This document shows positions 56,080-64,000 of a stretch of DNA of 64,000 bases, in pieces. Numbering within the stretch: position 1 is the first letter of the stretch; each line of letters starts with the position of its first letter. The notes under the pieces were generated by a model, which worked only from the letters and a program-made list of their open reading frames with translations, was not told the DNA's origin and ran no database searches. The stretch covers positions 62,001-126,000 of the forward strand of contig NZ_BAZY01000003.1 in assembly GCF_001310975.1 (NCBI RefSeq), read 5' to 3'. Origin of the DNA: Thermoanaerobacter thermocopriae JCM 7501. GTDB lineage: Bacteria; Bacillota; Thermoanaerobacteria; Thermoanaerobacterales; Thermoanaerobacteraceae. The position numbers and the translations under genes were made by a program.

Positions 56080-57480
56080 TTAAATTTTACCTCCTGCTTT
56101 CTTCATGTGTTTTCTCATTTCTTGTGCAATCAAATCAGCTTTTGTACCAACAATTACTTGCAATGCATTTTTGCCCATTCTAATTACACCTGTCGCTCCT
56201 AACTTTTTAAGTTTATCATCGTCTATTATTGTATCGTCTTTCACAGTCAAGCGCAACCTTGTTATGCAAGCCTCCAAAGATTGGATGTTTTCTGTTCCAC
56301 CCAATACTTCTACGTATTGTACAGCAATATTACCAAGTTCTGATTTTGACATGTCTGCATATTGGTCAACAGCTTCTTCCTCTAATCTGCCAGGAGTTGC
56401 CAGGTTGAATTTCACTATTATATAGTAGAAAATTACATAGTATATTGCACCATAAATTATACCTATTAGAAGGAGTAAAAGTGGTTTTGTAGCTATACCA
56501 TAGCTTAAGATATAATCAATGAGACCAGCTGAAAAGCCAAAGCCATCTTTTATACCAAGAACATAAGTTATAGCAAGAGATAAACCCGTCAAAAGAGCGT
56601 GTATTACATAAAGTACTGGCGCCAAGAACATAAATGAAAATTCAATAGGCTCTGTAATACCTGTTAGAAATGCTGTAAGAGCTGCACTTATTAACACACC
56701 AGACACAGCTTTTCTTTGGTTTGGCTTTGCTGCTGCCCACATAGCCAGTGCTGCTACTGGAAGCCCAAACATCATAATAGGATAAAACCCTGCCATAAAT
56801 GTTCCTGCTGTTGGGTCGCCTGCAAAGAATCTGTTTAAATCTCCAGTTACAACTTTGCCAGCTGCTGTTTTAAAAGTGCCAAATACAAACCAGACAAGAC
56901 TGTTTATAACGTGATGAAGTCCAAAAGGAATCAACAGCCTATTGAGTACACCATATACAAATACTCCAAGTACTCCTGCTCCAATTATCCATTCGCCTAC
57001 AGCATATATGCCATTCTGTATTGGAGGCCATACATATCCCATTGCAAAAGCTAACACAATTGCCACGAAAGCTGTTACAATAGGCACAAATCTTTTTCCA
57101 CCAAAGAAGCCTAAGAAATCAGGAAGTTTAATATCATGATACTTGTTATACAGATAACCGGCTATGATACCCATTAAAATACCGCCTAAAACTCCCATGT
57201 TGATATCTTTGTTTATAGTTGTCGCACCTTTTGTCAGTACAAAATAGCCTACCGCTGCAGCAAGAGCCGCAACCCCGTCCCCTTCTGCAAAACCTATTGC
57301 AATACCTATAGCAAAGATGAGGGGTAAATTGTCAAATACCGCTGCACCTGCCTGCATGATAAAAGGAATGTTGAAAACATCAGGTGCTCCAAGCCTTAAA
57401 AGCAATGCTGCTGCAGGTAATACAGCGACTGGAAGCATTAAGGCTTTACCAAGTTTTTGAACACTTGCTAACCACTTCAT
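56080..57480 (-). CDS. nagE: PTS N-acetylglucosamine/glucose-type EIICB (NagE-like)
   Basis: 466 residues. EIIC membrane part (VAVLPAAALLLRLGAPDVFN, GLHHVINSLVWF, TGITEPIEFSFMFLAPVLY) with about ten helices, then a linker and an EIIB domain with phospho-cysteine Cys405 in SLEACITRLRL. The FGDLNRFFAGDPTAG-like VTGDLNRFFAGDPTAGTFM segment is typical of GlcNAc-type permeases. EIIA is separate. Promoter and RAT-terminator leader are directly upstream. Confidence 0.88.
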   Translation of the reverse strand: MKWLASVQKLGKALMLPVAVLPAAALLLRLGAPDVFNIPFIMQAGAAVFDNLPLIFAIGIAIGFAEGDGVAALAAAVGYFVLTKGATTINKDINMGVLGGILMGIIAGYLYNKYHDIKLPDFLGFFGGKRFVPIVTAFVAIVLAFAMGYVWPPIQNGIYAVGEWIIGAGVLGVFVYGVLNRLLIPFGLHHVINSLVWFVFGTFKTAAGKVVTGDLNRFFAGDPTAGTFMAGFYPIMMFGLPVAALAMWAAAKPNQRKAVSGVLISAALTAFLTGITEPIEFSFMFLAPVLYVIHALLTGLSLAITYVLGIKDGFGFSAGLIDYILSYGIATKPLLLLLIGIIYGAIYYVIFYYIIVKFNLATPGRLEEEAVDQYADMSKSELGNIAVQYVEVLGGTENIQSLEACITRLRLTVKDDTIIDDDKLKKLGATGVIRMGKNALQVIVGTKADLIAQEMRKHMKKAGGKI

Positions 57481-57524
57481 ATAAAAACCTCCTTATTTTT
57501 ATTTTTCAGGCATTTAAACAAAAA

Positions 57525-57582
57525 GAGCCGGCAAGGTAATAATACCTTGTCCGGCTCATGCCTGCTTTTCCAGTAACACGCC
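57525..57582 (-). promoter_or_regulatory. RAT antiterminator site overlapping a terminator, nagE leader
   Basis: On the minus strand CGTGTTACTG and CAGGCATGAG flank a short loop (57582-57553): this is the ribonucleic antiterminator motif of GlcT-type control. It overlaps the 5' side of a strong terminator (GAGCCGG-CAAGGTA paired with TACCTTG-CCGGCTC, 57557-57525, then TTTTTGTTT). When the antiterminator binds, the terminator cannot form. Confidence 0.92.
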
Positions 57583-57606
57583 GTAATTTAGTATTCGTTT
57601 GCAAAT

Positions 57607-57635
57607 ATTATATAATCTATTTTGCAGTTTGTCAA
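57607..57635 (-). promoter_or_regulatory. Sigma-A promoter of the nagE operon
   Basis: TTGACA (57635-57630), 17 bp, TATAAT (57612-57607): a perfect consensus, placing the start about 20 nt before the RAT. Confidence 0.92.
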
Positions 57636-57765
57636 TAACTAATTATTGATAATTTCACATATATCTTTAAATCACACCCTCGTTTTTCATTGAATTATTT
57701 GAAAAACAATTTATAATTAAAGTTAAGGAATAATAAAAATACATTTAAATTGGAGGTTTCTGATA

Positions 57766-57831
57766 ATGCCATTGCCAAAAGAAGGTAATGTATATACTTA
57801 TTACTTATTCAAAGAATATGCCATTCTCCTA
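57766..57831 (+). pseudogene. Truncated Uma2-family (DUF820) gene start
   Basis: TGGAGG then ATG at 57766 reads MPLPKEGNVYTY, the usual beginning of Uma2-type putative nucleases. The similarity ends at about 57800, exactly where the convergent gene's stop codon lies, so the rest of the gene has been lost by deletion. Confidence 0.5.
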
Positions 57832-58746
57832 TAAGTATGCCTTACTCCTCTTATAGCAATAGAAAGTGCCATTATGTTTTCAGGAAGTGCCACTCCTGCA
57901 TATCCTGCATCTCCTATATGCTGTATGTCTGCCCCTGCCATTTTTGATTGAACTCCGATAAATTCTATTGTGCTTTTTTGTGAACCTTCCTGTGAGGTAC
58001 CAATTGTAGTCATTGCTAAAGCACTTTCCTCATGTATTGCATCTATCTGCCTTTTCGCAAGATTTAAATCAATTCCTGGGACAGTACCAGCGCTGGTATC
58101 AAAACACAGTCAGCACCTGCTTTTACAAAATCCTTTAAAATTTTGTCTTCATATATGTTCCCTGAACCAGCACCGTGCATTTTCCCAGCAATGATCATCA
58201 TATTTTCACCCAAAATCTCTTTTGCTAATTCTATTCCTTTTATTATCGTACTGACACTTACCCCTGTATTGGGATTCCCAGTTATAACGATATAATCAAA
58301 TCCGTACTCTTTAGCTTTTAAAAGATTTTCTCTATTTAATTTTCGTCCCTCTACATACTTTACTCCTTCAGGAACTGGTTCTATATTTACACCTATAAAC
58401 CTTCCAACTATCTTTTTGAGTCTCTTAATATAGTCAAAATCCTCTGCGTTTTTGGAAGCTATTTCGACTATTTTTTGTACTTCGGAAGGCCCAGCTGAAA
58501 AGTTTATTTCTATGTCGTCTATACCAAAAATAAATGGTTTTTGAAAGTCAAAAAATTCAACGTAATCATATCACTGCCAAAAGCCGCTGCAAGCTCCATG
58601 TTTGATACCCCATAGATAAGCGGTGGAACTGTAACAATAGTCTCTGCCATTACCGTCCTTCCTTCGGAAGTTTTGATTGTTTCAATGAGTGTATTTTTGT
58701 CCATTCTCTCAATGTCTTTCATTGTAAGCTCAAATATCCTTTTCAT
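57801..58746 (-). CDS. TIM-barrel-like protein of unknown function in the GlcT regulon, two frameshifts
   Basis: Restored length is about 315. First frame: MKRIFELTMKDIERMDKNTL, VTVPPLIYGVSNMELAAAFGSDMITL; break in the A6 run at 58549-58554; restored NFFDFQKPFIFGIDDIEINFSAGP, then FDYIVITGNPNTGVSVSTIIKG and ENMMIIAGKMHGAG; break near 58090; restored VLIPAAGTVPGIDLNLAK, then TTIGTSQEGSQKSTIEFIGVQSKMAGADIQHIGDAGYAGVALPENIMAL. Repeating beta-strand/helix with Gly-rich strand ends suggests a (beta/alpha)8 barrel binding a phosphate. I do not recognise the family. Its leader copies the nagE leader, so a role in GlcNAc or glucose metabolism is inferred. Confidence 0.7.
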
Positions 58747-58772
58747 AAAAATCCTCCTCTCTAAAAATTAAA

Positions 58773-58827
58773 AGCTGGCAAGGTATTAGTTACCTTACCA
58801 GCTCATGCCTTAACCAGTCGCACGCTG
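58773..58827 (-). promoter_or_regulatory. RAT-like antiterminator site and terminator upstream of the TIM-barrel gene
   Basis: CGTG..ACTGG and GGCATGAGC (58827-58799) match the nagE RAT with a shorter loop; AGCTGG-TAAGGTA pairs with TACCTTG-CCAGCT (58803-58773), followed by TTTTAATTTTT. Like the nagE leader, the terminator overlaps the RAT. A second target of the same antiterminator is the simplest reading. Confidence 0.82.
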
Positions 58828-58836
58828 TCTAAGTAA

Positions 58837-58865
58837 ATTATAAGCCATATAGCCGTTGGTGTCAA
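58837..58865 (-). promoter_or_regulatory. Sigma-A promoter of the TIM-barrel gene
   Basis: TTGACA (58865-58860), 17 bp, TATAAT (58842-58837), perfect consensus, starting just after the stop of the chemoreceptor gene (58869). Confidence 0.92.
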
Positions 58866-58868
58866 TAA

Positions 58869-60514
58869 CTACAGCTGTTTTACTATATTCGTAATTTTTT
58901 GCATATTAGCCTTTTGCTCTTCAGTATATTCAACCTGTTCTTTTATGTGGTCAAGGTTTTTCAAATTATTTTCATCTACTACATTTATCTCAGCCAAAAG
59001 TTGCTGAGAAGAAGCCAACAATTCTTCTACTTGTGCAGATATATTTTGTGATGCTGTCATCACATTTTTCATAGCCTGCAGCGTTTGGTTAGAACTTACT
59101 GCTGTTTCTTCTGCCGCAACAGAAATTTCACTAATAATATCAGATACTTTATCAAACCCTTCTTTCGTCTGTTCAAAAATATCTAATACTTTATTTACCT
59201 CGATGGATGCTTTTGTTGAAGTATCGATGTTTTTGATAACATTATCAACAGTTTCCCTCGTAAATTGGGTAAGAGATTCTATTATTTCTCCTATTCTTTC
59301 TACACTTTCTGTAGATTGTGCTGCAAGTTTCCTTATTTCTTCTGCCACAACTGCAAAACCTCTTCCGTTTTCTCCAGCTCTTGCCGCTTCGATTGCCGCA
59401 TTAAGTGCCAAAAGATTTGTCTGCTCAGCTATATCTGATATTGAATAAAGAATATCTTTTATACCACCCATTCTTTTTTCTAGCTCATTCAATTGTTTTG
59501 AAGTATTTTTAGAAGTTTCCAAACTTTCTTGTAAGGATTCAATCAATGATTTAACTTCTTCTCCTTGCCTGTGTGCATTTTCTTCCATTTCTTTGATTTT
59601 CATCATTGCTTCATTCATGTCTCTCATAAGTTTATCAGAAACTTGTGACAAATTTTCATTAGTCTCCGAAACCTTAGTAATAGAATCAGCACTTCATTTA
59701 CATTTTCGGAAATTACGTTAATCCCATTTACTAAATCTTCTAAGCCCTGTTTTGATGAGGTTATATTTGTTGTATTTTCTTCTGATTTGTTTTTTATATC
59801 AACGGCATAATTCATGACTTCCTCTGATTGTTTTACTGCCTTATCAATTTCGGAATTTATAAGTTTTGCAAACTTCCTTAACTTCCTCACAATTACAGCT
59901 GTGTAAATTAAAATTATCACTATGATTGCAATACTTATACTAAGTGATACGTAAAAATTCTTTTTATTATCTTCTATCATTTGATTGAAATACGGCAAAA
60001 AACCTTGAGAATATGTAGAACTAAAATCATTTAAACTGCTTTGAATGTGATTCAAATAATAACCAATAGTTACTACTTTATCACTATCATTAACAGAGTC
60101 ATACCTTTCAGGTAATTCATTTACTGCTTTCTTTAAGTTTTGAATACCCTCATTAATAGCTGATAAATTTTTTTTAAGGAGTTCATAGTTTTTTGTGTTT
60201 TTATAATCATCTAAACTATTTTGAATATTACTTACATACGTCTCTATCGAACTAATTGGTACTCCTACAGAAAAATTTGTCGCATTTCCATGCATGTAAT
60301 CGTTTAAAGTTTGCTGTATGTTACCGCTTAACACTGCAATTTGAACTTGAGCATTCGACACATTGATTACCTGATTAACTACATATTTTCTTAGATTTTC
60401 GATATTCTGAATAGTATTAATAAGGCCTACATTAATTGTAAAAGTTAAAATGACAATAAGGATTCCTATTATTACAAATGAACGTATAAGTTGAGCACGA
60501 ATAGTCTTTCCCAT
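58869..60514 (-). CDS. Methyl-accepting chemotaxis protein, one frameshift
   Basis: Start taken at 60514 ([27 protein letters not shown] is 8 nt before). About 549 residues: TM1 (10-32), a periplasmic four-helix-like sensor (about 33-175), TM2 (about 183-205), then helices; break near 59690 (GAAGTGCTG, one base short; restored [26 protein letters not shown]). The signalling tip reads [33 protein letters not shown]. Ligand unknown. Transcribed from its own sigma-28 promoter. Confidence 0.93.
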
Positions 60515-60562
60515 TTGCATTTCTCCCCTTCTAAAGTGGATTTAGAAAACCTCAATATATAT

Positions 60563-60589
60563 TTATCGGCTTTAATTGATGAAACTTTA
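60563..60589 (-). promoter_or_regulatory. Sigma-28 promoter of the chemoreceptor gene
   Basis: TAAA (60589-60586), exactly 15 bp, GCCGATAA (60570-60563): the full flagellar/chemotaxis consensus, about 50 bp upstream of the start codon. Confidence 0.92.
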
Positions 60590-60599
60590 ATACAAAAAA

Positions 60600-60624
60600 G
60601 CGATTCCTCTCAAGGAAGAATCGC
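60600..60624 (-). terminator. Terminator of the pdp operon
   Basis: GCGATTC (60600-60606) and GAATCGC (60618-60624) with inner CCT/AGG pairs; TTTTTTG follows on the minus strand. It insulates the pdp operon from the chemoreceptor gene. Confidence 0.88.
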
Positions 60625-60632
60625 ACACTATA

Positions 60633-61927
60633 CTATTCAAATATTAATGTCGGCCTTTCTACAGGCTCATCTGAAAGGAGAATGTATTTTTGATTTCATC
60701 AAAAGCCCACTCTAATTTGCTTTCATCATTGGCATATATCGTCGCAATAGGTTCTCCCTTCCTAATTATATCTCCAACTTTTCCCCCTAACATTATTCCA
60801 ACTGCTAAATCTATTTTGTCTTCTTTTTTCTCCCTTCCGGCTCCTAACTTCATCGCTATAAGACCTAACTCTAAAGCCATTAAGTCTTTTATATATACAT
60901 TCCTGTCAGCAATCCAAGGTCTTACATACTTAGCCTGTGGTAAAAGTGATACATCATCAACTACTCTTTCATCTCCACCTTGTGCCTTTATAAACTCTTT
61001 AAATTTTTGTAGGGCTTTGCCACTGTCAAGTGCTTCTTTTAGTTTTATCCTCGCCTCTTTGTCGTCTTTTGCAACACCTGCAATCTGAAGCATATCAGAG
61101 CCTAAAAGCATACATACTTCCAATAAATCTTTAGAGCCGTAACCTTTCAAAACGTGAATAGCTTCTACTATCTCAAGAGCATTTCCTATCGCAAGCCCAA
61201 GTGGGTAATCCATATTTGTAACATGTGCAACAGTTTTTCTGCCAACAGAATTACCTATATCTACCATCAATTTAGCAAGTGCTTTGGCTCTTTCTAAATC
61301 TTTCATAAAAGCTCCTCTTCCAACTTTTACATCTAATACTATTCCATCTGCACCTGCGGCAATCTTTTTACTCATAATAGAGCTTGCAATAAGAGGAATA
61401 GAATCTACTGTTGCAGTAACATCCCTTAAAGCATATAATTTTTTATCAGCAGGGGTGAGATTTTTTGTCTGCCCAATAATAGCAATCCCATATTTATTTA
61501 CATTGTCGATAAACTCCTCTTCACTGAGTTCTACTCTCATTCCTGGTATTGACTCAAGTTTATCTATCGTCCCGCCAGTATGTCCTAAACCTCTTCCTGA
61601 CATTTTTGCAACAGGTGCTCCACAGGCTGCTACCATCGGAGCAAGCACCAGCGTAGTAGTGTCAGCCACCCCACCCGTTGAGTGTTTATCAACTTTGATT
61701 CCTTTAATAGCTGACAAATCCATCACATCGCCAGAGTAAGCCATAGCCATAGTAAGATGTGCAGTCTCTTCTGGCGTCATTCCTCTAAAATATATAGCCA
61801 TTGCTAAAGCACTCATTTGATAATCAGGAATATAATCTTTTGTATAAGAAGAGATTATAAAATTAATCTCTTCTTTTGTAAGAACTCCACCGTCTCTCTT
61901 TTTCATTATAAGGTCATACATCCGCAT
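60633..61927 (-). CDS. pdp: Pyrimidine-nucleoside phosphorylase, one frameshift at the end
   Basis: The first frame (422 residues) has the family block [20 protein letters not shown] and [19 protein letters not shown]. The normal C-terminus comes in another frame after a missing base near 60671: restored [17 protein letters not shown], stop at 60633. About 431 residues. It splits uridine, thymidine and deoxyuridine into base and (deoxy)ribose-1-phosphate. Confidence 0.95.
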
Positions 61928-61942
61928 AAATTATACCTCCTG

Positions 61943-63111
61943 TCATAAAGGTAATTCCCTCAAGAAGGATGTGCCATGTTTTGTAGAACCAACCTCGAAT
62001 ACTTCAGCTATTGTAGCAGCAATGTCCGCATATGTGCTTCTTACTCCTAAATTAACTCCATGTTTCATTAAAGGACTATAAACTAATAGTGGGACATATT
62101 CTCTTGAATGGTCTGTGCTTTCAGTAGCAGGGTCACACCCATGGTCAGCAGTTATAATGAGCAAATCTTCTTTTGTAAGTTTTTCCATAATTTCTGGAAG
62201 TCTGTCATCAAAATTCTTTAGAGCCTTTGCGTACCCTTCAACATCATTTCTATGACCATATAGCATGTCAAAATCAACTAAATTTGTAAAAATCAAGCCA
62301 TCATTAACTTCATCCATTGCTTTTATAGTAGCTGTAATACCTTCGTCATTGTTTGTCGTATGATTTTTCCCAGTAATTCCTTGCCCAGCAAAAATATCTT
62401 CAATTTTCCTATAGCAAAAACTTCATATCCAGCTTCTTTTAACATATCCAGTATGGTAGGTTCAAAAGGTTTGAGAGAAAAATCTCTTCTATTTTCTGTC
62501 CTCACGAAATTTCCGGAAGAACCAGTAAAAGGTCTTGCAATTACTCTTCCCACCGCATGGTCACCTTTTAATATTTCCCTGGCAATCTCACAAATTCTAT
62601 AAAGTTCTACAGGAGGTATGACATCCTCATGGGCTGCTACTTGAAATACACTATCAGCAGAAGTATAAACTATTGGGAAACCTGTTTTTACATGTTCTTC
62701 TCCCAACTCTTTTATTATTTCTGTTCCTGAAGCAGGTTTATTCCCCAAAACTTTTCTTCCAATTCTTTTTTCAAATTCTTTGATAATTTCGTCAGGAAAA
62801 CCATTGGGATAGGTAGGAAATGGTTTGTTAATAAAGAGTCCTGCTATCTCCCAATGGCCTGTAGTAGTATCTTTCCCTGCTGATTTCTCAGCCATTTTGC
62901 CATATCCACCAATAGCGTTAGGGTTTTCAGGAACGCTTTTTAGAGGAATTATATTCCCTAACCCTAATTGCCCCATATTAGGAAGTTCGACACCTGTCTT
63001 TTCTGTCACATGACCTAAAGTGTTTGAACCTTCATCTCCAAACCTATACGCATCCGGCAATTCTCCTACTCCTACGCTATCCAAAACTATCAGTATGACT
63101 CTTTTGAACAT
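61943..63111 (-). CDS. deoB: Phosphopentomutase DeoB, one frameshift
   Basis: [17 protein letters not shown] and the metal site [13 protein letters not shown] (catalytic threonine) open the gene. The frame breaks near 62405-62410 (GGAAAATTG, one A short; restored [25 protein letters not shown]) and continues with [14 protein letters not shown] and ITADHGCDP...HSREYVP. About 390 residues, normal. It converts (deoxy)ribose-1-phosphate to the 5-phosphate, the step after pdp. Confidence 0.95.
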
Positions 63112-63143
63112 TTTACCACCTCTTCTAGGAGCTTATGTTCATA

Positions 63144-63560
63144 TTATTTCTCTAAATCTTTTGAGGTAAAAGCACCTGGCAATAAATCTTTAACAGTGAC
63201 AACAGCGTAATCGCCTTTCATGTTGCTCAATACTACCACCATGTCCTCTCCACCCAATTCCATCATTACTTGTCTACATGCACCACAAGGAGAGACAGGA
63301 CCTTCAGTATCTGCAACTACAGCAATTGCTTTTAATTTTCTCTCTCCATTTGCATAAGCGCTAAAAAGAGCCGTTCTTTCTGCACAATTGGTAAGGCCAT
63401 AAGAAGCATTCTCAATGTTGCAACCTTGATAAGTTTTCCCATCTTCAGTAAGCACACATGCACCTACTTTAAAGTGGGAGTAAGGTACATAAGCCTTCTC
63501 CCTTGCTTCTTTTGCTAACTCGATAAGCTTCTCATAATCTTTATGTTCCACCCTATACAC
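63144..63560 (-). CDS. cdd: Cytidine deaminase Cdd
   Basis: 138 residues. Zinc site Cys59-x-Glu61 (TNCAERTA, Glu61 is the proton shuttle) and Cys92/Cys95 (PCGACRQVM); CNIENASYG recognises the nucleoside. It turns (deoxy)cytidine into (deoxy)uridine for Pdp. It lies between the regulator and deoB. Confidence 0.96.
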   Translation of the reverse strand: MYRVEHKDYEKLIELAKEAREKAYVPYSHFKVGACVLTEDGKTYQGCNIENASYGLTNCAERTALFSAYANGERKLKAIAVVADTEGPVSPCGACRQVMMELGGEDMVVVLSNMKGDYAVVTVKDLLPGAFTSKDLEK

Positions 63561-63566
63561 CTACTT

Positions 63567-64000
63567 TCATAATATTCTTTTGCGTATAATATAGAAGTCA
63601 AATTTAGAAGCATTAAAATAGTTAGAAGAATAAAGGATTGGCGTATTGTTTTCATCGTAATGCACTTGCTCTAAAAGAAGTATTGAATCATTTTTGTCCA
63701 TCATCAGTTTTTTCTCAACAACAGGGTCATGCTTTATAACCCTTATATTAGAAATTGCATAAGTTATTGTAATAGAGTGCTCATTTTCAAGGTAAGAAAA
63801 TACAGATTGTTCAAATCCAGTAAAAGATTCTCCTACAATGCTTTGAGGTAACCTGTCTATGCAATATACAACAGGGACCTCATCTGCTGTTCTTACCCTT
63901 TCTACTTTATATATAATATCCCCAGGTTTTAATTTTAAATGATTTGCCTCATTTTCGGTGGCAGGAAGTTTATATACAGTAAAATCTTTTGTACCCGGTA
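63567..64000 (-). CDS. GntR-family regulator, UTRA effector domain (5' end outside window)
   Basis: The frame is open through the right edge; about 144 residues remain, ending RKRIL at TGA (63567-63569). It reads KLKPGDIIYKVERVRTADEVPVVY, DRLPQSIVGESF, and LLLEQVHYDENNTPILYSSNYF, the UTRA fold of HutC/GntR regulators. The DNA-binding half is beyond the window. It stands first in the cdd-deoB-pdp operon, so it likely senses a (deoxy)nucleoside or sugar phosphate. Confidence 0.88.
   Translation of the reverse strand, partial: PGTKDFTVYKLPATENEANHLKLKPGDIIYKVERVRTADEVPVVYCIDRLPQSIVGESFTGFEQSVFSYLENEHSITITYAISNIRVIKHDPVVEKKLMMDKNDSILLLEQVHYDENNTPILYSSNYFNASKFDFYIIRKRIL

Noticed and set aside
59624-60520. 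Separate receptor protein lacking a signalling domain
   Set aside because: The two frames at 58869-59651 and 59624-60520 join in one MCP after a one-base correction near 59690.
1-64000. CRISPR arrays, toxin-antitoxin or phage-defence systems
   Set aside because: I found no regularly spaced repeats, no cas genes and no recognisable defence genes; the Uma2 scrap alone is not a system.

Overview
The window looks like a chromosomal segment of a thermophilic, anaerobic, spore-forming, motile Firmicute, most likely Thermoanaerobacter or a close relative. Grounds seen in the sequence: low GC, AGGAGG-type ribosome binding sites, sigma-28 and sigma-54 promoters, a flagellar gene set with FliW/CsrA, sporulation-linked genes (YyaC, GerMN, Spo0E-like), a Ttu-type tRNA thiolation set typical of thermophiles, and PTS operons. 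The genus is an inference; no 16S gene is present.

Layout. 1-0.9 kb: 3' part of a chemoreceptor, then an IS256 scrap. 1.2-4.2 kb: histone-deacetylase-like protein plus hydantoinase/oxoprolinase. 4.3-5.2 kb: transposase fragments. 5.3-12.1 kb: a galactitol-type PTS operon (EIIA, EIIB, EIIC, PfkB kinase, FucA-type aldolase) behind a clear -24/-12 promoter, with its LevR-like activator upstream. 12.1-13.3 kb: decayed insertion sequences. 13.3-29.4 kb: late flagellar genes (fliT/flgN-like, fliS, fliD, flaG, hag, csrA, fliW, DUF6470, flgL, flgK, flgN, flgM, yvyF, comF), interrupted by a glycosylation block (asnB, a 1097-residue glycosyltransferase/methyltransferase/TPR protein and a CgeB-like glycosyltransferase). 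29.5-36.5 kb: recD2, metK with a SAM-I riboswitch, ThiF/TtuA/TtuB-like genes, rubrerythrin, and tRNA-Pro, -Val, -Tyr. 36.8-47.5 kb: phosphodiester glycosidase, spore protease YyaC, GerMN lipoprotein, two-component system, LacI regulator, HAD phosphatase, DUF421/DUF4363. 47.5-51.4 kb: trmI and a pantothenate operon (DUF2520 reductase, panB, panC, panD) behind a pan-motif-like RNA and terminator. 51.4-54.5 kb: aconitase and a NifV/Re-citrate-synthase-type enzyme. 54.6-58.8 kb: GlcT-type antiterminator, EIIA-Glc, NagE-type EIICB and an unrecognised TIM-barrel-like protein; the last two each sit behind their own promoter plus RAT/terminator leader. 58.9-64 kb: chemoreceptor, then pdp, deoB, cdd and a GntR/UTRA regulator for pyrimidine deoxynucleoside use.

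How the genes work together. Flagellar genes are tied by sigma-28 promoters with an exact N15 spacer (flaG/fliD, hag, flgM, the 58.9-60.5 kb chemoreceptor, perhaps comF). FlgM, FliW and CsrA are all encoded here, and the flagellin leader contains a GGA-loop hairpin suited to CsrA. Sugar uptake is controlled by two PRD systems: a sigma-54 activator (LevR type) and an antiterminator (GlcT type).

Caution. I count about 29 apparent single-base frameshifts in 21 genes, many in homopolymer runs and many in genes expected to be functional (panB, panD, deoB, pdp, acn, fliS, flgK, flgL). This pattern is better explained by consensus errors than by gene decay. For these genes I give the full restored span and the position of each break.
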